From an uncultured Gemmatimonadota bacterium (GTDB lineage Bacteria; Gemmatimonadota; Gemmatimonadetes; Gemmatimonadales; Gemmatimonadaceae): 5,874 nt of DNA. This document shows positions 1 through 5,651 of the stretch, one piece after another. The DNA lies in the NCBI GenBank assembly GCA_903894655.1, contig CAITQY010000583.1:1-5874 (forward strand), given 5' to 3'. A program made the position numbers and the translations under genes. Below the pieces are notes generated by a model, which did not search any database, was not told the origin of the DNA, and saw only the letters and a list, made by a program, of their open reading frames with translations. Position 1 is the stretch's first letter, and each line of letters opens with the position of its first letter.

Positions 1-690
1 ACGTTCCTGAAATCGGCCGGACTCAGCGCGGCAGCGCTAGCGTCGGCGTCCTCTGTGCTGCACGCCGCGGAACCGATCTCCCTGCCGCTGAACGCGGTCA
101 CCGAGGAACTCGACGCGTGGGAGCAGGCGCAGCAGGAGACGTGGGATATTTCGTGGGCGAAGCGGGTCACCGGCAAGCACAAGGCCATGTTTGACGTGCC
201 TGAGATCAGAGGCGGCGTGGGCATCGCCCGCGCAGCGATCTGGGGTCAGCAATACACCGATGTGCTGAAACTCGCACCGGGCGATCTGAGCACCGTTATC
301 GTGATCCGGCATGCCGCGATCCCACTCGCGATGACCTCCGAATTCTGGGCCACGTACGGGCTCGGCAAGTCACTCAAGATCAAGGACGACAAGGGCAAGA
401 AGTGGACGACGGTGAATCCCATGCTGTCCACTCCAGCCACCGACCCGAAGGTGGCGTCGTCCAACTACCTGCTCGACAAGCAGATCGCCAAGGGAGCGAT
501 CGCCCTCGGCTGCAATCTCGCCTTTCGCCAGATGGTGTCGATCGTGGCAAAGCAGGACAAACTGTCGCCGACCGCGGCCCGCGAGAAGGCCAAGACGTTC
601 CTGGTGCCCGGCCTGATCATGCAGCCGTCGGGGATTTTTGCGGACGTGATGGCTCAACAGGCAGGGTGCGTATTCGTAAACGCGGTGTAA
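1..690 (+). CDS. Tat-exported DsrE-like family protein (5' end missing)
   Basis: The frame is open from base 1 to the TAA at 688-690, giving 229 visible residues. The first residues, TFLKSAGLSAAALASASS, match the end of a Tat signal (the x-F-L-K after the twin arginines, then a hydrophobic Ala-rich stretch), with a likely cleavage near HAA/EP at residues 21-25. The true start and the arginine pair therefore lie just before the window, and the internal GTG at 55 is not the start. The mature part has an alternating hydrophobic strand followed by a basic turn (VIVIRHAAIPLAM), then a helix and a second strand ending in a cysteine (GAIALGCNLAFRQM, Cys171), and a C-terminal GCVFVNAV strand (Cys223). 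That order resembles DsrE/DsrF-type sulfur-relay folds, which carry conserved cysteines. The coding status is firm; the DsrE assignment is from pattern recognition and moderate. Export would be unusual for the classical cytoplasmic DsrE proteins. The substrate is unknown. It is convergent with the TldE-type gene. Confidence 0.85.
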   Translation, partial: TFLKSAGLSAAALASASSVLHAAEPISLPLNAVTEELDAWEQAQQETWDISWAKRVTGKHKAMFDVPEIRGGVGIARAAIWGQQYTDVLKLAPGDLSTVIVIRHAAIPLAMTSEFWATYGLGKSLKIKDDKGKKWTTVNPMLSTPATDPKVASSNYLLDKQIAKGAIALGCNLAFRQMVSIVAKQDKLSPTAAREKAKTFLVPGLIMQPSGIFADVMAQQAGCVFVNAV

Positions 691-713
691 CTGCCGTGGA
701 ACTGCCAACTGCC
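689..713 (+). repeat. Three copies of the 7-mer AACTGCC
   Basis: AACTGCC occurs at 689-695, 700-706 and 707-713, the last two in direct tandem and the first separated by GTGG. The first copy starts inside the TAA stop codon of the upstream gene. A related tandem 7-mer, GCCGTTG twice, lies at 812-825 on the other side of the palindrome and pairs with the 700-713 copies in inverted orientation with three mismatches. The repeat is directly visible; its role is unknown. Confidence 0.75.
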
Positions 714-824
714 TAGGGGGCAGGAAGGAGGGGGTCAGGGGGGAGGAAGCAGGCGAACCGCGCGTGGTCCCCTGCCTCCTCCTTCCTGACCCCCTCCTCC
801 CTGCTTCCTAAGCCGTTGGCCGTT
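700..824. repeat. Long imperfect inverted repeat between convergent genes (possible bidirectional terminator or palindromic element)
   Basis: Arm 714-753 is complementary to arm 771-810 at 34 of 40 positions. Four of the six mismatches would be G-U pairs in the + strand RNA, leaving only two A-C mismatches. The pairing continues outward through 700-712 and 812-824 with two further mismatches, after a mismatch at 713/811, so each arm is about 54 bases with a 17-base loop (754-770). The + strand left arm is almost purely G and A; the right arm is C and T. The element begins 10 bases after the stop of the left gene and 12 bases from the stop of the right gene, so it fits a role in ending transcription from both sides. 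No T-run follows the stem on either strand, and the stem is far longer than a usual intrinsic terminator. A dispersed intergenic palindrome is the main alternative. Confidence 0.8.
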
Positions 825-835
825 GCAATTCCCGC

Positions 836-2245
836 CTACACTGCATCCGACAACGACGAAAACGTAAAGTCTCTGACCTTGATCGGCGGCATGTACACGG
901 CACCGCCGGCACCGAGGTTTTCCGACGCGTTAATGCGAATGGTCGGGCCCATCGCTTCCAGATTGTTCAGGAAGAAGATCGGCGACTCGTTGAAGCGGAA
1001 ATTCTTGATCGGGCGCGTGACTTTGCCGTTCTCGATCAGGAACGTGCCGTCGCGCGTGAGTCCCGTGTAAAGAATCGTGCGCGGATCGACGCCACGGATG
1101 TACCAGAAGCGCGTGACCAGAATCCCGCGCTCCGTGCTCTTGATCATGTCGGCCACACTCGTGGTGCCGCCGAGCATGCGCAGCGAACGCGCACCACCGC
1201 CGCCACCGCCACCGCCGCCACCACCGCCGGCGCGGGTGGGCTGCACGCCCTGCTTCTGCGCCCAGAACCGATCGTAATTCAGGTTCTTCACCACGCCGTT
1301 CTCGATCCACGTGATCTTTTCGAGCGGCATGCCGTCGCCGTCGTACCCGCCGCTCGTACTCGGCGAATCGGCCGGGTCGGTGATCAGCGTGACACGCTCA
1401 TCGACCACCTTGAGCCCGATTTTGTTGCCACCACCCTGCTTCGAGAAAAACGAGCGGCCTTCATCGGCGGAACGCGCCTGCATCGCACCGGCGATCAGCT
1501 GCACCAGATTGCCTACGGCCGTGGGCTCGAGGATCGTGGTGTAGCGGCCCGGCTCGATCGCCACCGGACTCCGCGAGTCTTTGGCCTTCTGTACGGCCGT
1601 GGCCGCCACGCGCGCCGGGTCGAGATCGGAAAACGTATTACCATCGGTGCACGCCCAGCCGGAACCGGTGCCATCGGGCGAGCGCACCGTGGTCGTCATC
1701 GTCACCGACGAGCTCGAGTCGTACGCGAACAAGCCCTTCGAATTGGCGAGCGCCGTCGCCCCGGCGCGACACTCGATGAAGCCGGTCGCGATCAGTTCGT
1801 TCGCACGCGCCAGTTCGGTCACGATCTTCGACGCCGCCGCCCGCTCGGTGGGAGAGGGCAGCGTGATGCTGCGCTCGCGTGGAGACGGATACGTTTGCGC
1901 GCCAAGCTCCGGCATGCGCTCCGGATTGGGCGGCACCAGCTTCGCGATCTCATACGCCTGCTTCGCCGCCGCCGCGAGCGACGCTTCGTCGAGACGATTG
2001 GTGTTCACGCTCGCCGCGCGATTGCCCGAATACGCCGTGATCGTGACCTGCGTATCCTGATTCTCACCCGACGTGGTGACCTGATTCAAGGCGAAGCGCG
2101 TGTCTGCACGCGCCGCACTGTTGATCGAAACGCGTGTCTCTTCCGCCGGCGAGTTCCGCAACACACGTTGGGCGATTTCCTGCGCCTCGGCACGCGTGAG
2201 AATCCCGGCCGGCGCGTACAGAGAACGGGGGCCGAAGTCGCTCAT
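836..2245 (-). CDS. TldE/PmbA-type partner subunit of a TldD-like metalloprotease
   Basis: This 469-residue protein has the PmbA/TldD fold order: an N-terminal domain (about 15-100), a middle domain (about 130-220) and a C-terminal domain (about 230-465). The C-terminal domain includes GGTTSVADMI, RGILVTRFWYIRGVDPRT, a LTRDGTFLIENGKVTRPI stretch and FFLNNLEAMG, typical of the PmbA/TldE branch. Where TldD has its HExxxH zinc motif, this protein reads EPTAVGNLVQL (240-250), so it should lack its own metal site and act as the partner that shapes the substrate cavity. The start is firm: ATG overlaps the TGA of the tldD-like gene (ATGA at 2242-2245), and a good ribosome site GGGAGAAGG sits just upstream (about 2248-2256 on this strand). 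The overlap predicts translational coupling and near-equal synthesis. No signal peptide is present, unlike the partner. A run of 12 glycines (340-351) is an oddity. The family assignment is strong; the peptide substrate is unknown. Confidence 0.9.
   Translation of the reverse strand: MSDFGPRSLYAPAGILTRAEAQEIAQRVLRNSPAEETRVSINSAARADTRFALNQVTTSGENQDTQVTITAYSGNRAASVNTNRLDEASLAAAAKQAYEIAKLVPPNPERMPELGAQTYPSPRERSITLPSPTERAAASKIVTELARANELIATGFIECRAGATALANSKGLFAYDSSSSVTMTTTVRSPDGTGSGWACTDGNTFSDLDPARVAATAVQKAKDSRSPVAIEPGRYTTILEPTAVGNLVQLIAGAMQARSADEGRSFFSKQGGGNKIGLKVVDERVTLITDPADSPSTSGGYDGDGMPLEKITWIENGVVKNLNYDRFWAQKQGVQPTRAGGGGGGGGGGGGARSLRMLGGTTSVADMIKSTERGILVTRFWYIRGVDPRTILYTGLTRDGTFLIENGKVTRPIKNFRFNESPIFFLNNLEAMGPTIRINASENLGAGGAVYMPPIKVRDFTFSSLSDAV
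1193..1228 (-). repeat. Twelve-codon poly-glycine tract within the TldE-type gene
   Basis: Twelve consecutive GGC/GGT codons encode residues 340-351, flanked by QPTRA and ARSLRM. The codons are a mix of GGC and GGT rather than one repeated triplet, but the DNA is still a low-complexity GGN run open to slippage. It sits in the C-terminal domain before the GGTTSVADMI segment and probably forms a flexible surface loop. Confidence 0.95.
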
Positions 2246-3891
2246 GCCCTTCTCCCGGTGTTGATGATGTTGGTCTGCTGGAAGAGCGACGGCACGCAGC
2301 CATGACTCACGGAGTTCGACTGGCCCGGCTGTCCCTTGGCATCGCCGAAGGCGCCACCGAGTTCATAGCTCTTCTGTCCGCCGATCGCCTTGAGCGACTT
2401 CCAGAAATCGGGGGTGCGAAACTGATACGCCACGTCCTTGAGCTGCCCCACGATCTTGCCACCCTTCACTTCGTAGAAGATCTGGCCGGCGAACTGTCCG
2501 TTGTAGCGCTGCTGATCGATCGAGAACGAACCGTCGCCCACGATGGCGATGCCCTTGTCCATCGAGCCGATCATGCTCTCGAACGTGTTGTCATTGTTGC
2601 CCGGCACCATGCTCACGTTCGGCATGCGCTGGAACTGCACATCGGCCCAGCTCTGCGCGTACGAACAGCCATACGAGCGCACCGGCTTCCCAACACTCGT
2701 GTAGTAGTCAGTCATCATCGTGGCCTGTTCGCGTGTGGTCTGATAGTCCACGAACACGCCGTTCTTGATGATGTCGAACTTGATCGGCTTCACCGCTTCG
2801 TCGTCCCAACCGATGGCGCCGAGCGATCCCTTCTGCTCGCGATCGCCGACCACGTTGAGCAGGTCCGATCCGATGCGCAGCTTGCCAAGTACCTGCGCCG
2901 GCGGCGCGATGAAGCTGGTGCCGGCGTAGTTGGCTTCGAAGCCGAGGGCGCGATCGAGTTCGGTGGGGTGCGCGATCACCTCGTGCACCGTGAGCCACAG
3001 GTTCGACGGATGCAGCAGCAGGTCGTAGCGACCCGGCTCCACCGGCTTGGCACTCAACTTCTGCACGGCCAGCTCGGCCCACTTGGGCGCGCGTTCGGCC
3101 ATCTTCGAGTTGATCACCCACTCATAGCCCAATCCCATCGGCGCAATTTCGCTGCTCTGCACCGTCTGGAAATCAGAGAAGTCGGCCGACACCGCCGTGA
3201 CCGACATGCTGGGCGACGTGCGATAGATCGTCTGCACGAGGAAGGATCCGTCGCTCGTCATGAGCGACTTCTCTTCGCGCAGGAAGAACATGCTCGACGT
3301 GACGTTGCGGATCCCCTTCACCGCGAGCGCCGACTCGTTGGCGGCCAACAGCAGCGCCACCTTATCGGTGATCGCCACCGTGAACGGATCGGTCTCGATG
3401 GGGCTCTTCCACTCACCCACCTGATTGCCGGGCGTGGGCGCGAGTTGCACCGGACGCAACTGACTGGCGCGATTGGCGCGGGCCTGTTCGAGCGCGGCGC
3501 GAGTGGCGGTGGCCACCGAGTCCGTGTCGAGGCGGCTGGTGGCGGCGAAGCCCCACGCGCCGTCGACCAATGTGCGCACGCCGAGTCCGAAGGTGTCGGT
3601 GTCGCTGACACCCTGCACGATGCGATCGCGCGTGTTCACATTCTGTTGCCGGCGGGCCGCCACGCGGACGTCGGCGTACGAGGCACCGCCCGACTTGGCG
3701 ACATCGAGCGCCGCCTGCATGAGGGCCTTGATGGCCGGATCGTCGGCCGACGGCAAGTCGGACGAGATGAGGCCGGGGGCGGCGATCAGCGAGCCGGAGG
3801 GGGACAGCGCGGAGGCCGATCGCGTAGCGACCAGACCACCGGCGGCCACAGCGGCGCTTGCCTTGAGGAAATCGCGGCGGGAGCGTGTCAT
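2242..3891 (-). CDS. Tat-exported TldD-type zinc metalloprotease
   Basis: The 549-residue product begins MTRSRRDFLKASAAVAAGGL, a textbook Tat signal (SRRDFLK), with a likely cleavage around ATRSASA/LS (residues 22-29). This choice of ATG at 3891 is based on that signal; the frame stays open 44 codons further upstream, but that stretch has no leader character. The catalytic segment is LTVHEVIAHPTELDRALG: H303, E304 and H308 form the TldD HExxxH zinc motif. A cysteine in the tail (VSHGCVPSLF, Cys532) is in a suitable place for the third zinc ligand that TldD proteins take from a C-terminal cysteine. N-terminal TldD domains cover about 50-280 and the catalytic C-terminal domain about 285-535. 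TldD works with TldE as a heterodimer that admits only unfolded peptides. The TldE-type gene follows with an ATGA overlap. The ribosome site is weak: an AGGA lies 18 bases upstream, inside a small tandem repeat. The family call is very secure; substrate and final location are inferred. Confidence 0.93.
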   Translation of the reverse strand: MTRSRRDFLKASAAVAAGGLVATRSASALSPSGSLIAAPGLISSDLPSADDPAIKALMQAALDVAKSGGASYADVRVAARRQQNVNTRDRIVQGVSDTDTFGLGVRTLVDGAWGFAATSRLDTDSVATATRAALEQARANRASQLRPVQLAPTPGNQVGEWKSPIETDPFTVAITDKVALLLAANESALAVKGIRNVTSSMFFLREEKSLMTSDGSFLVQTIYRTSPSMSVTAVSADFSDFQTVQSSEIAPMGLGYEWVINSKMAERAPKWAELAVQKLSAKPVEPGRYDLLLHPSNLWLTVHEVIAHPTELDRALGFEANYAGTSFIAPPAQVLGKLRIGSDLLNVVGDREQKGSLGAIGWDDEAVKPIKFDIIKNGVFVDYQTTREQATMMTDYYTSVGKPVRSYGCSYAQSWADVQFQRMPNVSMVPGNNDNTFESMIGSMDKGIAIVGDGSFSIDQQRYNGQFAGQIFYEVKGGKIVGQLKDVAYQFRTPDFWKSLKAIGGQKSYELGGAFGDAKGQPGQSNSVSHGCVPSLFQQTNIINTGRRA

Positions 3892-3919
3892 GAGCAGATC
3901 ATGAGCAGGTCCTGAGCAG
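3887..3919 (-). repeat. Three tandem 11-bp units across the tldD-like start codon
   Basis: On the + strand the units are GTCATGAGCAG, ATCATGAGCAG and GTCCTGAGCAG. On the coding (-) strand each carries CTGCTCATGA or a close form, so the start codon is duplicated 11 bases upstream, out of frame. The upstream ATG (3902-3900) opens a four-codon frame (Met-Ile-Cys-Ser) whose TGA overlaps the real start as ATGA. Whether that mini-frame is translated cannot be told from sequence. Confidence 0.8.
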
Positions 3920-3976
3920 GGCGGAAGGAGACGCGGACGGCCCACGGGAATACCAAGGGGCGTGTCCGGTGCGGAC

Positions 3977-3992
3977 CAACGGTTGTTGCAAC
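3977..3992. promoter_or_regulatory. Possible operator: CAAC/GTTG alternating palindrome
   Basis: The 16-base block CAACGGTTGTTGCAAC contains two nested symmetric sites, CAAC-G-GTTG and the perfect 8-base palindrome GTTGCAAC. It overlaps the -10 candidate of the leftward promoter, a typical place for a repressor site. The symmetry is seen; binding by any regulator is inference. Confidence 0.3.
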
Positions 3993-4019
3993 TTACGCCC
4001 ACGACCGCGGTCCTGTTAA
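3990..4019 (-). promoter_or_regulatory. Weak candidate promoter for the tldD/tldE-like operon
   Basis: Read on the - strand, TTAACA (4019-4014) matches five of six bases of a sigma-70 -35 box, followed after 18 bases by TAAGTT (3995-3990), which matches only three of six of a -10 box. It lies about 100 bases before the start codon. The spacer holds the perfect palindrome GACCGCGGTC (4003-4012). The poor -10 makes this a tentative call. I found no convincing promoter for the rightward M20 gene in the same 242-base region. Confidence 0.25.
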
Positions 4020-4133
4020 GCACTGCGCGCTGAACACCGCCGTCGCGATTTTGCTTTAGCTTTCCAAAGACTGGGGCGTGCCGCTGCGGCGCGTTCCGTC
4101 CCTCACGCCCTCGCCGCTGGAGCCTTCCCGCTC

Positions 4134-5600
4134 ATGTCCCCGCTCCGTCGTCCCTCGCTGACCGTCGCGCTCCCCATCGCGCTCGCGCTGACCGTCCCGT
4201 TCGCCCTCTCCGCGCAGATCCTCCAAAAGGCGCCCGGCGCCCCGACCACGCTCACGCCGGCGCAGCAGGACGCCCGCGCGATCTACAAGGAGATGGTCGA
4301 GATCAACACGGTCGATTCCGTGGGGTCGGTGACAAAGGCCGCACAGGCCGTCGCGGCCCGCTTCAAGGCCGCTGGCTTCCCGGCTGGGGATATTCACGTG
4401 GTGGGCCCCGCCAGCGCCCCGGCCAAGCAGAATCTGGTCGTGCGCTATCGCGGCAAAGGCCGAGGCAAGCCCATCCTGCTGCTGGCCCACCTGGATGTGG
4501 TGGCGGCCCTCCGCAGCGACTGGCCGCGCGACCCGTTCGCCATGACCGAGCAGGACGGCTACTTCCTGGGCCGCGGCGTGGCCGACGACAAGTCGATGGC
4601 GGCCATTCTCACCGCCAACGTGCTGCGCTATAAAAAGGAAGGCTGGGTCCCCGAGCGCGATCTCATTCTGGCGCTCACCGCCGACGAAGAGGGTGGTGGT
4701 GAGAACGGCGTCAGCTGGCTGATCGCCAACCATCGCGACCTGATCGACGCCGAGTATGCGATCAACGAAGGGGGCGGCGGTACGCTACAAGACGACAAGC
4801 CACTCTTCCATTCGATTCAGGCCGCGGAAAAGGTCTACAACGACTTCACGCTCACCGTGCTCAACACCGGCGGTCACTCGAGCGTGCCGCGCAAGGACAA
4901 TGCGATCTACTCCCTCGCGAACGCGTTGGCCCGCATCGAGAAGTACACCTTCCCGGTCGAACTCAACGACGTCACGCGTCCGTTCTTCGAGCAGACGGCG
5001 AAGGTGGAGATGCCATCGCTCTCGGCCGCCATGAAAACGCTGGTGGCCAATCCCACCGACACCGCTGCCGCGCGCATTATTTCCACCGATCCGCGCTACG
5101 CCTCGATGTTGCGCACCACCTGCGTAGCCACGCGACTGTCGGCGGGCCACGCCAACAACGCGCTACCGCAGACGGCCACGGCGAATGTGAATTGCCGCAT
5201 TGCCCCCACCAGCACGGGGTCGCAGGTGAAGGCCGCGCTCGAGCAGGTGATCGGCGACGCGACGGTGAAGGTCACGGGCTCGCGTGAAGATCGCAAAGAC
5301 GGTGCGCCGGGCCCGATCAACGCCACGTTACTGCAGGCGACCACGCAACTCACGAGCAAAATGTTCGGCGGCGTGCCCGTGATTCCGACGATGAGCACCG
5401 GCGCCACCGATGGCTATCGGCTGCGCGCCGTGGGCATCCCCACCTACGGCGTCAGCGGCATCTTCTCGTCGCCCGGCGAAACCAACGCGCATGGGCGCGA
5501 CGAGAAGTTGCGCGTAAAAAGCTTCTACGACGGACTCGACTTCCTGTACGAACTGGTGAAGCAGGTGGCCGGCCCTAACGCGGGCAAGCCGATTTCCTGA
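4134..5600 (+). CDS. Secreted M20-family metallopeptidase (M20/M25/M40 dipeptidase-like)
   Basis: This 488-residue protein starts with a Sec signal peptide (basic MSPLRRP, hydrophobic core, likely cut ALSA/Q at 27-28). All landmarks of a co-catalytic two-zinc M20 enzyme are present: HLDVV (His119, Asp121), GRGVADDK (bridging Asp151), ADEEGGG (general base Glu185, ligand Glu186), INEGG (Glu212) and NAHGRDE (final ligand His453). The lid/dimerisation domain lies about 235-360 and contains GGHSSVP, whose His248 normally reaches into the active site of the partner subunit. Such enzymes remove residues from dipeptides or small peptides, or split acyl-amino acids; the exact substrate cannot be read from the motifs. 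The ATG at 4134 is preceded by GGAG at 4119-4122, an 11-base spacing. The gene is divergent from the TldD/TldE-like pair and convergent with the ANTAR gene. Length and motifs suggest an intact, active, envelope-located or secreted enzyme, possibly finishing peptides released by the neighbouring protease. Confidence 0.93.
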   Translation: MSPLRRPSLTVALPIALALTVPFALSAQILQKAPGAPTTLTPAQQDARAIYKEMVEINTVDSVGSVTKAAQAVAARFKAAGFPAGDIHVVGPASAPAKQNLVVRYRGKGRGKPILLLAHLDVVAALRSDWPRDPFAMTEQDGYFLGRGVADDKSMAAILTANVLRYKKEGWVPERDLILALTADEEGGGENGVSWLIANHRDLIDAEYAINEGGGGTLQDDKPLFHSIQAAEKVYNDFTLTVLNTGGHSSVPRKDNAIYSLANALARIEKYTFPVELNDVTRPFFEQTAKVEMPSLSAAMKTLVANPTDTAAARIISTDPRYASMLRTTCVATRLSAGHANNALPQTATANVNCRIAPTSTGSQVKAALEQVIGDATVKVTGSREDRKDGAPGPINATLLQATTQLTSKMFGGVPVIPTMSTGATDGYRLRAVGIPTYGVSGIFSSPGETNAHGRDEKLRVKSFYDGLDFLYELVKQVAGPNAGKPIS

Positions 5601-5604
5601 ATCA

Positions 5605-5620
5605 CCGGTGGCACCACCGG
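5605..5620. terminator. Short GC-rich hairpin after the M20 gene (possible bidirectional terminator)
   Basis: CCGGTGG (5605-5611) and CCACCGG (5614-5620) are perfectly complementary around a 2-base centre; a real RNA would open to a loop of about 4-6 bases. It starts four bases after the TGA of the M20 gene and lies 15-30 bases beyond the ANTAR stop. No T-run follows on either strand, so termination is only plausible. It shares CCGG (5617-5620) with a second hairpin. Confidence 0.4.
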
Positions 5621-5651
5621 CATGAAGCGTGTGCTTACGACTTCATGCCGG
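5617..5651. terminator. Second hairpin overlapping the 3' end of the ANTAR gene
   Basis: CCGGCATGAAG (5617-5627) and CTTCATGCCGG (5641-5651) form a perfect 11-bp stem. It extends by CGT/ACG (5628-5630 with 5637-5639) across one bulged A (5640), leaving a 6-base loop at 5631-5636. In the - strand transcript the stem includes the last codons of the ANTAR gene and the loop contains part of its stop codon. There is no T-run. It cannot form at the same time as the 5605-5620 hairpin in full. Confidence 0.45.

Noticed and set aside
700..824. An insertion sequence or CRISPR-like array in the intergenic repeat
   Set aside because: There is no transposase, no regularly spaced repeat-spacer pattern and no clear target-site duplication; it is a single palindrome with short flanking 7-mers.
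1581..2305. Two + strand open frames opposite the TldE-like gene
   Set aside because: Their composition is that of a frame shadow (Arg-rich or Ala/Ser-rich), with no motifs and no start signals. The - strand gene explains the region fully.
2302..3915. A 537-codon open frame on the + strand opposite the TldD-like gene
   Set aside because: It is His/Arg-rich with no domain logic and lies exactly antisense to a gene with a Tat signal and HExxxH motif. Long antisense open frames are expected in GC-rich DNA.
3892..4023. An N-terminal extension of 44 codons for the TldD-like protein
   Set aside because: The frame is open to an upstream ATG at 4023, but this would bury the Tat signal 44 residues inside the protein and shows no leader or domain character.
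4051..4080. A sigma-70 promoter for the M20 gene around the TTTGCTTTAGC stretch
   Set aside because: The AT-rich patch is suggestive, but I could not find a -35 and -10 pair with proper spacing and more than three matches each.
4056..4733. A 225-codon - strand frame opposite the M20 gene
   Set aside because: The translation is low-complexity Gly/Arg/Glu in its C-terminal half, and it covers the M20 signal peptide and active-site motifs on the other strand.
5605..5651. Hairpins as an ANTAR-binding site
   Set aside because: ANTAR targets are paired hexaloop hairpins with A at loop position 1 and G at position 4. Here the - strand loop reads AAGCAC, with C at position 4, and the other hairpin loop starts with G. 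The two stems also overlap instead of standing in tandem.
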